Of a stretch of 64,000 nucleotides of DNA, positions 24,300-34,800 are shown piece by piece. Within the stretch, counting starts at the first letter, position 1, and each line of letters begins with the position of its first letter. A program made the translations under genes and the position numbers. The notes under the pieces are model-generated. The model worked only from the letters and a program-made list of their open reading frames with translations. It did no database searches and was not told where the DNA came from. Where the stretch lies: positions 1-64,000 of the forward strand of contig NZ_JAYFQK010000005.1 of NCBI RefSeq assembly GCF_034927245.1, read 5' to 3'. The DNA is from Desulfitobacterium_A sp034927245 (lineage in GTDB: Bacteria; Bacillota; Desulfitobacteriia; Desulfitobacteriales; Desulfitobacteriaceae).

Positions 24300-25138
24300 A
24301 CCTTCTCACTCTTTCCTTTATTCTTTTCCCCTTTCCTTTGACGCCCTTCTTGACGTCCCTTTCCTGATACAGGAATGGCCTGGGCTGGCCGCTCAGGTTT
24401 ATCGGGTTTATCGGATTTATTTTCGTCCGCAATAATTTCATAGCCGCATCCCTCATCATAATCGAAGGCTGGATGCTTTACACCTTCTTTTAATTCCTCA
24501 TCATAAATACTATTCTCGTACTTCAAACAACACATAAGCCGCCCGCAAATACCCGAAATTTTAGTCGGATTAAGGGATAGCTTCTGATCCTTGGCCATCC
24601 GAATCGATACCGGTTCAAAATCTCCGAGAAAGGTAGAGCAGCAGAGCATTCGGCCGCAAGATCCGACCCCGCCCAGCATCTTAGCCTCATCCCGAACGCC
24701 AATCTGCCGAAGTTCAATACGCGTCCGAAAAACAGAAGCCAGATCTTTAACAAGTTCCCTAAAATCCACCCTGCCATCGGCCGTAAACGAGAAAATAATT
24801 TTATTACGATCAAATGTATATTCGACATCGACTAATTTCATGGGAAGCTGGTGGTTTTCAATCTTCTTAAGACATATTTGAAATGCCTCTTTTTCCTTCG
24901 CTTTATTTTCTTCCATAATTCGCACATCATCCGCAGTAGCCTTACGAATAACCGGTTTAAGCGGAGAAACCACAGATTCCTCCGGAATATTTCTGGGGGC
25001 AATCACTAAATCTCCAAATTCAACACCACGCGCTGTTTCCACAATCACTTTATCGTCAACTTTAAGTTCAAGATCCCCAGAAGAAAAGTAATAAATCTTT
25101 CCTGCCCGTTTGAAACGGACCCCCACAACCTCAACCAC
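24296..25138 (-). CDS. ricT: PSP1-domain regulator RicT (YaaT)
   Basis: A 280-residue PSP1-family protein, equivalent to Bacillus YaaT/RicT. With RicA and RicF that protein forms an iron-sulfur complex affecting RNase Y processing and phosphorelay activity in sporulation. Cysteine blocks GGVGSCGRMLCCSTFL and ISGICGRLMCCLKYE are conserved. The last 40 residues are a Lys/Glu/Arg-rich, disordered tail. The GTG start at 25138 directly follows the holB stop, with AGGAGG bridging them. Order holB-ricT-yabA equals that of Bacillus. Confidence 0.94.
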   Translation of the reverse strand: MVEVVGVRFKRAGKIYYFSSGDLELKVDDKVIVETARGVEFGDLVIAPRNIPEESVVSPLKPVIRKATADDVRIMEENKAKEKEAFQICLKKIENHQLPMKLVDVEYTFDRNKIIFSFTADGRVDFRELVKDLASVFRTRIELRQIGVRDEAKMLGGVGSCGRMLCCSTFLGDFEPVSIRMAKDQKLSLNPTKISGICGRLMCCLKYENSIYDEELKEGVKHPAFDYDEGCGYEIIADENKSDKPDKPERPAQAIPVSGKGRQEGRQRKGEKNKGKSEKV

Positions 25139-25999
25139 TTAATGTCCTCCTTGCCGGAATAATTCCAGGGCCAATACTTCAATCGCTAAACGAGGATTAG
25201 CCTGCTTACGAATTTGATCCAGCGTTTTATTTATCGCTAACATCGCTCCGGGACTTCTGACGTCCGCATATTCTTGATAGGCTAAGACCTGGAGGTAGAT
25301 TAAAGCTTCATTTTTCTCAATTGGAAATAGGCTAAAAACCTTTAGGAAATCACTTTCCCGAATCGCTTCCTCAAATTGATCAACCCATTGCTTCACCTTT
25401 GCAACACCCAAATCGAGGATAACCAGTGCACCTTCCGGATCGTTTCCACTCAACATAAAAGCTTCTTCTGCTTCCTGTGGATTTATGGAAGGATCTAAAG
25501 AATTAAGCCAATTATCCTTCTCCGTTTCCGGAAAATAAACAGCTTGAGCACGGCTTTGAATCGTAGGCAGCAAGGCTTCGGCATTTTGAGCGCTTAAAAT
25601 GATTATTGTTCTTTCCGGCGGCTCTTCGATCACCTTCAACAAGGCATTTTCCGCGGGAAGGGTCAATCGATCAGCCTGTTCTAAAATAAAGACCTTATAT
25701 TTTCCCTCATAATGTTTACGGTATACTTGCTCTTGCCAATGGAGTATTTCCTCAATTCCCAAAGAGGCTTTCTGGGGTTGCAGAATATGTACATCAGGAT
25801 GATTTCCCGAATGAATTCTACGGCAAGCCGAGCACTCCAGACAGGGTGCCGCTGCCCGCAGGCTTTGGCAATTTAAGGCTTGAGCCAGATACACACCCGC
25901 CTGACGGCGTTCAAGGGCTGCTCCGCTATGGAACAATAGTAAGTGAGCTATACGCTCCTCCAACGCCGCCCTCACTAAAAGCTCAAATGCTATATTCAC
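25139..25999 (-). CDS. holB: DNA polymerase III delta' subunit
   Basis: A 286-residue clamp-loader subunit. The zinc module is visible (CQSLRAAAPCLECSACRRIHSG), followed by HPDVHIL, KYKVFILEQADRLTLPAENALLKVIEEPP and SRAQAV. The P-loop is degenerate (HSGAALERRQA), as expected for the delta' subunit, which does not hydrolyse ATP. The GTG start at 25999 has GGAGGG upstream and lies 3 nt after the yaaO stop. The thymidylate kinase gene found between yaaO and holB in Bacillus is missing here. Confidence 0.92.
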   Translation of the reverse strand: MNIAFELLVRAALEERIAHLLLFHSGAALERRQAGVYLAQALNCQSLRAAAPCLECSACRRIHSGNHPDVHILQPQKASLGIEEILHWQEQVYRKHYEGKYKVFILEQADRLTLPAENALLKVIEEPPERTIIILSAQNAEALLPTIQSRAQAVYFPETEKDNWLNSLDPSINPQEAEEAFMLSGNDPEGALVILDLGVAKVKQWVDQFEEAIRESDFLKVFSLFPIEKNEALIYLQVLAYQEYADVRSPGAMLAINKTLDQIRKQANPRLAIEVLALELFRQGGH

Positions 26000-26002
26000 C
26001 CT

Positions 26003-27439
26003 TTATCCCTCCTCAATGACCCAAATCCCCTGTTCGGGGTTATCCCACCCTTGATATCGGTTTGAGGGGAAATTCAACAACACCTCAAGAAGTTCCGGGG
26101 TCATCTCTTCTCCCATCATAATCCAAGGAACCCCCGGCGGGTAAGGGGAAATACTCTCCCCCACAATCTTTCCTAGGCTTTCCTTAAGGGGAATCTGACA
26201 TTTAGGGGCCAGAAAGGCTTCACGCGGAGTGAGTCGAAGAGGAGGCAAAGGCAACCCTGCACCCTCTGTAAAATCCTGCGTATCTTTACAGGGCATCAAC
26301 GTTGTACCTTCAGACCTCTTAGTCGATTCGAACCATTGTACCATCGCTACTAATCCTTCGGTTAAACGTCGAACCTCTTCCGGCGTATTGCCAATTCCCA
26401 GCAAGAATAAAATATTCTCTTGATCCCAAAGTTCCGGCTCAATTCGAAAATGAGTTCGTAAAAAATCCACGCCTAATGGTGCGGCAAGTCCGATTGAAGA
26501 GGTATTGACCAAGATCTTGGACCAATCAATCTGTTCAATCCCATATTGACCTTGATCCTCTGAATTCAATATTCGAAGCACCTTGCCCGCACATTGATGA
26601 AGCTCCTGAACGGCTTCAAAAAGAAGCTCCCAACATTTTCCCTTCTGAGCAAACTCAACAGCCCGTTCAAGAGACGCCATTAAGAGATAACTTGGACTCG
26701 AGGACTGAAGGAGCTCCAGGGATTGCCTGAGACGGCTTCTTGATATTCTTTCCCCTTGAACATGAAGCATCGCCGCTTGAGTTAAGGCACTCAGTGTTTT
26801 ATGCGAACTGTTTAAAACAAGATCCGCACCCCATTCTAAAGCACTCGGTGGGAACAGCTTGGACAAATAATGTGAACCATGAGCCTGATCGACAAGAATA
26901 GGAACATTAGGTCCCCATACATCCCGTCCTTGAACAATAGGTTTATAATCCGAAAGGGTTCCGTAATAACTGGGATAGGTTAAATGCAGCCCTTGAATTT
27001 CCCCCCACAATTGAGGTTCAATCTTAAAATCATATCCTAAGGGGAGATGAAATTCGGGGTGAATAATAGGTTTAATATAGATCGGCTCCAAGCCGGAAAG
27101 TACGAGTCCCGCCATAACCGAACGATGAGATTGCCTTCCGACTAAGACCTTTCCTTTTATTCCCGCAAGGCTTAAAAACATCGCCTGATTCCCTGCAGTA
27201 GCTCCATTCACCAAAAAAAAGCTTTCATCTGCGCCGAAAACCTGAGCCGCTCGTTTCTGAGCCTTATCAATCACCCCTTGTGGTGTGTGCAACATATCTA
27301 AGCCAGGAAGTTCTGTCAGATCCTGTTCCGGAAAATTCAGGCCCTCAAAAAACTCTCGTTTTCCTTTATGCCCAGGAGTATGAAACGACAGAAACTCCTG
27401 ATTTTGGTACTGTAACAACTCCTCTCCCAGGGACAGCAA
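26003..27439 (-). CDS. yaaO: Orn/Lys/Arg decarboxylase-family PLP enzyme (YaaO-like)
   Basis: A 478-residue fold-type I PLP enzyme. The family opening SFHTPGHKGKREFFEG and LDMLHTPQGVIDKAQKRAA are clear. PLP sites include LVNGATAGNQAM, VDQAHGSHY and the Schiff-base lysine in NSSHKTLSAL. The short C-terminal domain is typical of the YaaO/SpeA-like group that decarboxylates basic amino acids, probably lysine or arginine, for polyamines. The start is TTG at 27439 preceded by GGGGG. It heads the unit with holB, ricT and yabA. Confidence 0.87.
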   Translation of the reverse strand: MLSLGEELLQYQNQEFLSFHTPGHKGKREFFEGLNFPEQDLTELPGLDMLHTPQGVIDKAQKRAAQVFGADESFFLVNGATAGNQAMFLSLAGIKGKVLVGRQSHRSVMAGLVLSGLEPIYIKPIIHPEFHLPLGYDFKIEPQLWGEIQGLHLTYPSYYGTLSDYKPIVQGRDVWGPNVPILVDQAHGSHYLSKLFPPSALEWGADLVLNSSHKTLSALTQAAMLHVQGERISRSRLRQSLELLQSSSPSYLLMASLERAVEFAQKGKCWELLFEAVQELHQCAGKVLRILNSEDQGQYGIEQIDWSKILVNTSSIGLAAPLGVDFLRTHFRIEPELWDQENILFLLGIGNTPEEVRRLTEGLVAMVQWFESTKRSEGTTLMPCKDTQDFTEGAGLPLPPLRLTPREAFLAPKCQIPLKESLGKIVGESISPYPPGVPWIMMGEEMTPELLEVLLNFPSNRYQGWDNPEQGIWVIEEG

Positions 27440-27550
27440 AAATATTCCCCCAGTTCCTTCAAATTAAAGGTATTTCCTATTATTGTATCACATCTTTAAT
27501 AAAGAATCATCCTACCCCAACAAGCTCAAACGATTGATTCTAAAGGTGTA

Positions 27551-27739
27551 TTACTGAAAAAGTGCTTTCTTTACGCCTTCCAAAAAATGCTGATAAAGAA
27601 CTGAACTTGATGAACTCGTTATGATGTTTTGGCAGCAGCTTGAACAAAAAAAACCCCCTTGAATTCGGATACCATCATATAGACCCTGAACGGGAACCTC
27701 TTGACAACATTGACAGCGCGGCAAGATATTTAACTTCAT
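27551..27739 (-). CDS. csfB: sigma-G inhibitor Gin (CsfB)
   Basis: A 62-residue zinc protein. Two CxxC pairs (CQCCQEVP and CSSCCQNI) are spaced as in Gin, the anti-sigma factor that blocks premature sigma-G (and sigma-E) activity during sporulation. AAGGGGG precedes the ATG. Its place beside yaaO matches Bacillus, where csfB lies near xpaC-yaaN-yaaO; xpaC and yaaN are not present here. Confidence 0.85.
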   Translation of the reverse strand: MKLNILPRCQCCQEVPVQGLYDGIRIQGGFFCSSCCQNIITSSSSSVLYQHFLEGVKKALFQ

Positions 27740-27772
27740 AAGGCAATGAACCCCCTTACTCCTTCATTAAGT

Positions 27773-28990
27773 CTATTCTTGCCCACTTTTCTGAGGGCTA
27801 ACCGGGCTGTTCAAAGGTAATCCCGTATGTTCAAGGGTGACCTGAATGTCATAAGACACCGGAAAATCCGCAAGTTGGTTAAGCCAATCCGGCTTCACTT
27901 GATTCCAAAACTTTGGATCCTTTTGCTCAACCTTTCGCCCAATACCGATGAAGTCAGCGTGTATCGCTTTACTTTTATCCACCGCAGCCCGACATTCCTT
28001 TTCGATAGCCTGAGCAACGACCGGTTCAAGGCTTTTCGTATATGCTTTCCACTCTTCAAGATTCATGGACTTTTGTTGTCCCTTAATCTCATCAATTGAG
28101 GCCTTAGTTTTGATCTGGAAGGTTATCCCTTCCTTTCCGTCTGCATTTGTCTCGATTTTAAATTTTGTCGAGGTTTTTCGTACCCAAGCAGAAAGAATGA
28201 GACCCTCCGTCTCGGCATTGATAAACCGATTTTTAACGGTATTATCCAACCACATAAATCCTTTTGTTTCCTCATCACAAAGACAATCAACTAATTTCCC
28301 ATTCTCAAATACCCCCGCACCCTCCACCAGCAGTTCTTCTCCCTTTTCATCCGCGTATTCAATCTCCTTTTCCCCATGTTTTGTTTTTTGAACCACGGGG
28401 ATCACCGGATTCTGGTTGGCACGTCCTAAAATGGTTAAATAGTGCCCCAATCGCGTCACCGGAAAACTCGAGAATGTGGGTTGTCCCTGAATCGTTCCCA
28501 GAATATCCAAGGCCGGAAGCTGCTTGGTCCGAAGTTGGGTTTCTAATATATCCTTAGCCTCGCCTCTCGCCAGTACAAGGTAAATTGTTCGGCGGAAATC
28601 ATAATAACGCTGGAAATGATCTAAGGCCTCATTAATGTCTGACCGTGCTAACCCTTCCCCCAAAACAATAATACGGGCTGTCCCTGCAAACGAACTCTTA
28701 TTTAAAACCTGACTTATATTTTCAATAACACCGGAAATGGTGGATACTTCGCTGGTAATCGTCCAGTCTTCCGTCTCTGTCCCATTTCCCCCACCCGATT
28801 TAGGCAGTGCCAGCTGACAGGTCACTTTATATTTCCCCGGATCCTTACCTGAATCAATGCCAATACCCATGATAAACCCCAATTGTTCGACTTCCTTTTT
28901 GCCGCCGCAGCCCTCGATGAGCAATAATAACACAAGAACGAAGACGATCAGCGGATAGTTTCTTACCCATTTTGGGAACGATTTTTCCAT
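27773..28990 (-). CDS. spore germination lipoprotein, Ger(x)C family (GerAC type)
   Basis: The C subunit of a GerA-type nutrient germinant receptor in the spore inner membrane. A signal peptide ends at LLLIEGC with a lipidated Cys, followed by LGFIMGIGID, a family hallmark. The rest is the three-part Ger(x)C fold, including a C-terminal domain with conserved AVDKSKAIHADFIGIGR. The ATG at 28990 has GGGGGGTGG directly upstream and overlaps the B-subunit stop by 28 bp; an in-frame ATG ten codons earlier lacks a site. Third gene of an A-B-C operon, about 405 residues, normal length. Confidence 0.94.
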   Translation of the reverse strand: MEKSFPKWVRNYPLIVFVLVLLLLIEGCGGKKEVEQLGFIMGIGIDSGKDPGKYKVTCQLALPKSGGGNGTETEDWTITSEVSTISGVIENISQVLNKSSFAGTARIIVLGEGLARSDINEALDHFQRYYDFRRTIYLVLARGEAKDILETQLRTKQLPALDILGTIQGQPTFSSFPVTRLGHYLTILGRANQNPVIPVVQKTKHGEKEIEYADEKGEELLVEGAGVFENGKLVDCLCDEETKGFMWLDNTVKNRFINAETEGLILSAWVRKTSTKFKIETNADGKEGITFQIKTKASIDEIKGQQKSMNLEEWKAYTKSLEPVVAQAIEKECRAAVDKSKAIHADFIGIGRKVEQKDPKFWNQVKPDWLNQLADFPVSYDIQVTLEHTGLPLNSPVSPQKSGQE

Positions 28991-30054
28991 TTGTCCACCC
29001 CCCAGATCATCAGAACCCATAATACCGTAAAAGGTACCAAAAAATATCTGCCGACAAAACCGAGTTCTGTTGATATCTCCAACCCCCGTGCAACGTACTG
29101 AATAATAATATAACTAATGAATCCCAGCAGAAAACTCCATTTCCGACTTTTAAAACCAAAAACACTTTTCATGGCCCACATCACTGCAAAGAAATACGAT
29201 GCCACCTTAATAGTTGAGCCCCCCAGCCAAAAGAGATTGAAAATCGACTCCACACCCGATAATGTCCGAGATATTTCAATCATTTTTCCTAATGCTAAAA
29301 GACCAAAACTCATTCGGGTCGTTTCAAAGGGACCGAAGGTTAATATCTGGATTAGGACGATAAGGGTATTGAGAATAATTACAATACTAACTGCAATATA
29401 AAGTTTTTGTTTTAGATTTTTTATATCGCTTGCCTTATTCGGTAAAAAGGGAAGCAAGCCGGCTAAAAACAAAATATATTCCGCAGAAAAATGGACGATT
29501 TTACCACTGGAAGATAGAACCGGCTGGATCCCATTGGCTAAAATCGGAAATAGTTCTCCCTCTTCAAACCGAGGAATAATAAAGATGATCATAAGAATCA
29601 GCCCCACAGTAACAATCGGAAAAACAACCTCGGCGAAGCGCCCCAGAACCTCGATACCACTGTAAAAAAGATAAAAAGTTAGAAATCCTCCTCCTAATAA
29701 AAATACAAAACGCGGCATTAAAGGCAGAACCGTACGATTGAAAATATCGACTTCCAGCCCCGCCAAAAGACTTCCGTAATACGTGACTAATATAATATAA
29801 ATAATCCCTATTCCTTTGCTTAGCCCTTTACCGACAACCCTTTCGGATATTTTAATTAAATCTTTGCCCGGATATTTTGCCATGAGGGATAAAATCATCA
29901 AGCCAAAAGGGACTGCCCAAATAAAGGCCGGAAAGATAATCATCCAGCCGTCGCGTCCGGCTTCACCTATTAACGATCCCACTGACAAATAGGTTGTCCC
30001 CAGAAGCACTGCAGCACTTAGAACCAAAAATTGATGTGTCGATAAGCGTTCCAT
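28963..30054 (-). CDS. spore germination permease, GerAB type
   Basis: The B subunit of the germinant receptor, 363 residues with about ten membrane helices in the APC/LeuT fold that binds the nutrient. Family features: TTYLSVGSLIGEAGRDGW near the N terminus and FNLFWLGGSTIKVASYFF in the last third. The ATG at 30054 directly follows the A-subunit TAA, with AGGAGG inside the end of the A gene, so translation is coupled. The ligand is unknown. Confidence 0.95.
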   Translation of the reverse strand: MERLSTHQFLVLSAAVLLGTTYLSVGSLIGEAGRDGWMIIFPAFIWAVPFGLMILSLMAKYPGKDLIKISERVVGKGLSKGIGIIYIILVTYYGSLLAGLEVDIFNRTVLPLMPRFVFLLGGGFLTFYLFYSGIEVLGRFAEVVFPIVTVGLILMIIFIIPRFEEGELFPILANGIQPVLSSSGKIVHFSAEYILFLAGLLPFLPNKASDIKNLKQKLYIAVSIVIILNTLIVLIQILTFGPFETTRMSFGLLALGKMIEISRTLSGVESIFNLFWLGGSTIKVASYFFAVMWAMKSVFGFKSRKWSFLLGFISYIIIQYVARGLEISTELGFVGRYFLVPFTVLWVLMIWGVDKWKNRSQNG

Positions 30055-31626
30055 TTACCTCTTACCTCCTGAATTTGGGTCTGTATCCAAGAGCTTAGGT
30101 CTTTTCTTCATAGCCCACCAAGGAGACCTGACAAAGGTATCCTGTAAGAGGGCTCGGATCCTTAATGGGGCTATAGGACTGAGATAAGGCACTCCAAAGG
30201 AGCGAAGATTCAATAAATGAATAAGTCCGGCGTAAAAGCCAATTCCCACCCCATAAAAACCCATTGTTCCTGCTAAAATCATGAGCGGAAATCGCATTAG
30301 TCGGATCGCAATAGCCAAATCATAGGAAGGTATAGCATAACTTGATACAGCCGTTAAACCGATGACGATAACCATAATCGGGCTGACGAGACCGGCCTTA
30401 ACAGCGGCGTCACCAATAACGATTGCTCCGACAATTCCAATAGTCTGCCCTATAGGCTTCGGAAGTCTGAGCCCCGCCTCTTGCAGGATCTCTAGTGTCA
30501 TCAGCATTACAAGAGCCTCAATTAAGGCCGGAAAAGGTACACCTTCACGGCCCGCTGCGATGCTTAAGGCCAACGAAGTCGGCAGAAGTTCCTGGTGAAA
30601 TGTAGTTACCGCAATATATAAGCTAGGAGCAACTGTAGAAATCAGGGCCCCTGAGTACCGAACAAAACGAGTAAGAATAACAATCAACGCACGTTCATAA
30701 TAGTCTTCATTGACCTGCATAAACGAAGTAAGGGTTACCGGAACAATAAGAACTGTTGGCGTTCCGTCCACAATAATCGCCACACGCCCTTCAAGAAGAT
30801 CCGAGGCAACGGTATCCGGCCGTTCGGTATGAAATATCTGCGGAAAAGGCGAATACGGAAAATCCTCAATAAATTCCTCAAGGATATCCCCGGAAACGAT
30901 CGCATCCGTTTTGATCCTGCCTAAGCGCTTGAGAACTTCAGAAACGACACTAGGCCTTGCCAGTTTCTCTACATAAGCAATGACAACGTCTGTTTTCGTT
31001 AAATCTCCGATTTTCATAGATACGAGACGAAGGGAAGGATGTTTAATTTTTCGCCTTAGAAGAGAGGTATTGGTTCGAAGTGTTTCATTAAAGCCTTCCT
31101 TCGGTCCGCGGATTGATGATTCAGCTTCCGGCTCAGTCACCCCGCGGGATTGCCATCCACGGGCACCGATAACCAAGGCCTCTTGAGTCTCACCGATAAA
31201 AAGTACAGCGTCACCGGATAATATGGCATCAAATGCTTCACCCATAAGACTGATCTTTTTAATTTCATTCATGGGAGTAAGAAGTTTTATTAAAAAATCG
31301 TGAACATTATCGATTGTTATATCCTGGAAATCAGGATCATTGACTAAATCAATCATTATAACGTGAAGCAAATACTCATCTAAGAGATGTTTATCAATGA
31401 GTCCGTCCACAACTCCCAATAGACAAGGAATTTCTTTTTTAGCGCGTATGCTAAATTCACGAAAAATAATGTCACTGCTTTTTGATAATTCTTTATGAAT
31501 CTCTTGACCGGAAAGCGGTTGATCCCATTTTTCATCGACGGGTAGTTTTGGAGCTTTACGAACTTTCTTTTCATAGGGACGGATAGTTAGATCCTTCATC
31601 ATTTTTAACCATCTCTTCAAGATCAT
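30055..31626 (-). CDS. spore germination receptor A subunit, GerAA type
   Basis: The A subunit of the germinant receptor, 523 residues. A soluble N-terminal half (DIIFREFSIRAKKEIPCLLGVVDGLIDK, LLTPMNEIK) precedes a membrane half with about five helices and the family block EGRVAIIVDGTPTVLIVP. Such subunits oligomerise into cation channels that open on nutrient binding. The ATG at 31626 lies against a GGGGGG; a TTG two codons on (31620) has proper spacing and may be the real start. It heads the A-B-C operon. Confidence 0.95.
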   Translation of the reverse strand: MILKRWLKMMKDLTIRPYEKKVRKAPKLPVDEKWDQPLSGQEIHKELSKSSDIIFREFSIRAKKEIPCLLGVVDGLIDKHLLDEYLLHVIMIDLVNDPDFQDITIDNVHDFLIKLLTPMNEIKKISLMGEAFDAILSGDAVLFIGETQEALVIGARGWQSRGVTEPEAESSIRGPKEGFNETLRTNTSLLRRKIKHPSLRLVSMKIGDLTKTDVVIAYVEKLARPSVVSEVLKRLGRIKTDAIVSGDILEEFIEDFPYSPFPQIFHTERPDTVASDLLEGRVAIIVDGTPTVLIVPVTLTSFMQVNEDYYERALIVILTRFVRYSGALISTVAPSLYIAVTTFHQELLPTSLALSIAAGREGVPFPALIEALVMLMTLEILQEAGLRLPKPIGQTIGIVGAIVIGDAAVKAGLVSPIMVIVIGLTAVSSYAIPSYDLAIAIRLMRFPLMILAGTMGFYGVGIGFYAGLIHLLNLRSFGVPYLSPIAPLRIRALLQDTFVRSPWWAMKKRPKLLDTDPNSGGKR

Positions 31627-31743
31627 CCCCCCTTTTAAGCTTATTTTCCGCTAAAGCCCCCCCCATTATGCACGGCACATTTAACCCTTTGAGATTCAAT
31701 CACCTCCGAGCCCCTGCATCCTCCCGGAGGTATAAAGTATAAA

Positions 31744-31781
31744 AAAGGATGGGATTGGAGTTAACTCCAGTCCCATCCTTT
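31744..31781 (-). terminator. terminator of nifJ
   Basis: A 17-bp stem with one G-T mismatch pair joins AAAGGATGGGATTGGAG and CTCCAGTCCCATCCTTT around TTAA; six T follow on the minus strand. It separates nifJ from the germination operon. Confidence 0.92.
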
Positions 31782-31804
31782 AAAACTTATTTAATTTGAA
31801 CTTT

Positions 31805-34800
31805 TTAGTCCCACTTTTGATCAGCAAGACGTTTGTAAGAATCTAACCGCACCTTAGCATACTTCTCAGCACCGGCGAACAATTCTTCGGCGGTTTCCGG
31901 GAAGGTCTTAAGCAGGGAAGTATAACGAACTTCACCCATAATAAAGTCACGGAAAGGTTTGGTCGGTTCTTTGGAATCAAGCGCAAACGGATTCTTACCT
32001 TCTTCTTCAAGATCAGGATTGAAGCGATAGAGATGCCAATAACCGGTTTCTACAGCTTTCTTGGCTTCTTCAAGGCTCTTGGACATCCCGGCTCTTAGAC
32101 CGTGGTTGATACAAGGTGCATAAGCAATGATCAGGGAAGGTCCATGGTAAGCCTCAGCTTCTTTGATGGCTTTCAAAGCTTGATTCATGTTAGCACCAAT
32201 AGCAATTTGGGCAACATAAACATATCCATAACTCATGGCCATCATACCGAGGTCTTTTTTACGAATTCTCTTACCGGCAGCAGCGAACTTAGCTACTGCA
32301 GCACGCGGGGTTGCTTTGGAAGATTGTCCGCCGGTGTTGGAATAAACTTCGGTATCCATAACAAGGACATTAACATCATCGCCTGATGCAAGAACATGGT
32401 CTAAGCCGCCGTAACCGATATCATAGGCCCAACCGTCCCCACCGACGATCCATTGTGATTTCTTAACGAGATGATCTTTGCGATCAAGAATTCCTTTAAG
32501 AAGTTCATTGTCTCCTTGATAGTCATTGAGAAGTGCCAGAACTTTTGCAGATGCTGCTTTCGAAGCATCACCGTCATTCATACTGCTAATCCATTCTTGG
32601 AAAGCTTCTTTGAGTTCAGCACTAATTTCTGTCGCCAGAGCTTCTGTCATCAGCGCTTGGATTTTTTCACGTTGTTGACGAACTCCAAGATACATACCAT
32701 AACCAAACTCAGCATTATCTTCGAACAAAGAGTTTGCCCAGCTTGGTCCTTTGCCCTCTTTGTTCGTGGTATAAGGTACGGAAGGAGAACTACCGCCCCA
32801 AATAGAGCTGCAACCCGTTGCATTGGCAATCATCATGCGATCACCAAAGAGTTGGGTGAGAAGCTTAACATTTGCTGTTTCGCCACAACCTGGGCAAGCA
32901 CCGTTGAATTCAAATAAAGGTTGTGGGAATTGGCTGTTCTTAACCGTGTTTAAGTTAAAGCGTTTGCTCTTATCAGAAAGGGTAAGTGCATATTCCCAGT
33001 TTTCGGCTTGGGCTGCGATTTGCTCTTGTGCAGGCTTCATCACAATCGCCTTTTCTTTAGACGGGCAGGTTTCTACACAGTTTCCGCAACCTGTGCAATC
33101 GAGCGTACTTACTTGGATACGGAATTTAAGTCCTTCAGCTTCTTTACCGATTGCTTTTTTACCGACAAAGGTTTCAGGAGCTTTAGCCGCTTCTTTTTCA
33201 TCCATCAAGAACGGACGAATTGCTGCATGAGGACAAACAAAGGAACATTGGTTACATTGGATACAATTATCCATTTGCCATTCGGGAACCATAACAGCAA
33301 TTCCGCGTTTTTCATAAGCTGCAGTTCCGGAGGGATGTGTGCCATCTTCCATTCCGTTAAATGCGCTGACAGGAAGGTTGTCACCCTCTAATGCATTCAT
33401 AGGATTCATAATATTTTTAACGAAATCAGGCAATTCTTGGGTTGCTGCAGCCTCAGCTTGAGCATTACCTGCTTCAGCCCAAGCAGCAGGGATATCGATT
33501 TTAACGAGAGAACCGACGCCGCGATCAATCGCCGCATTATTCATGTCGACGACTTCCTGACCTTTTTTACCGTAAGATTTAACAACAGATTCTTTTAAAT
33601 AAGCAATCGCTTGATCAACAGGAATAACATTAGCAAGTTTAAAGAAAGCAGCTTGCATAATCATGTTAATCCGGGAACCCAGTCCAATTTCACGAGCAAT
33701 AGATACTGCATCAATCGTGTAGAAGTTGATGCTATTCTTCGCAAGATATTGTTTTAAAGAAGCGGGGAGCTTTTCCTCTAACTCCTCAGGTTTCCATTGC
33801 GTATTAAGAACGAAGGTTCCGTTCTTTTTCAAACCTTTGACTAAGTCATAGAGTGGAACATAGGCTTGGTTGTGGCAAGCAATGTAATTTGCTCCAATAA
33901 CATAATATGGAGATTTAATTTGTTTCTTACCAAAGCGAACGTGAGAAATCGTCGTACCGCCGGATTTCTTACTATCATATTGGAAGTAAGCTTGGGCAAA
34001 CATGTCGGTATGGTCACCGATAATTTTAATGGCCTGCTTATTTGCCCCGACTGTACCGTCAGAACCTAAGCCCCAGAACTTACAAGCAATAGTGCCTTCC
34101 GGTGCGGTATCAATGATTTCGTCTTCAGCTAAAGATAAATTAGTAACATCATCAACAATGCCCATCGTAAAGCTGTTCTTAGGTTGATCCGCACTTAAGT
34201 TTTTATAGACGGCAAGGACTTGAGATGGAGTAGTGTCTTTAGAACCTAAGCCATAGCGTCCGCCGACAATGACAGGATGCAGTTCACTAGTATAGAAAGC
34301 ATCTTTAATGTCAAGATAGAGAGGTTCACCTGTGGAACCCGGCTCTTTTGTACGATCAAGAACTGCTATTTTCTTCACAGTCTTAGGCATTACTTTAAAT
34401 AAGTACTTCGTAGAGAAAGGACGATAAAGGTGAACTTTAATAACTCCGACCTTTTCTCCTTTACTCATCAGATAATCGATGGTTTCTTCAATGGTATCGC
34501 AGACAGAACCCATCGCAATGATAACACGCTCAGCATCCTCTGCACCATAATATTGGAAAGGATGATATTCACGGCCTGTAATTTTCTTGTATTCTTGCAT
34601 GTAATGCTCAACGATATCCGGAATTGCTTCATAGAATTTGTTTGATGCTTCACGCTCTTGGAAATAAATATCCGGGTTTTGAGCAGATCCACGCAGAACA
34701 GGATGTTCCGGATTCAAAGCACGATCACGGAAAGCTTGAAGAGCATCGCGGTCTAAGAGTTTAGCGACATCTTCATAATCTGTAAGTTCGATTTTTTGAA

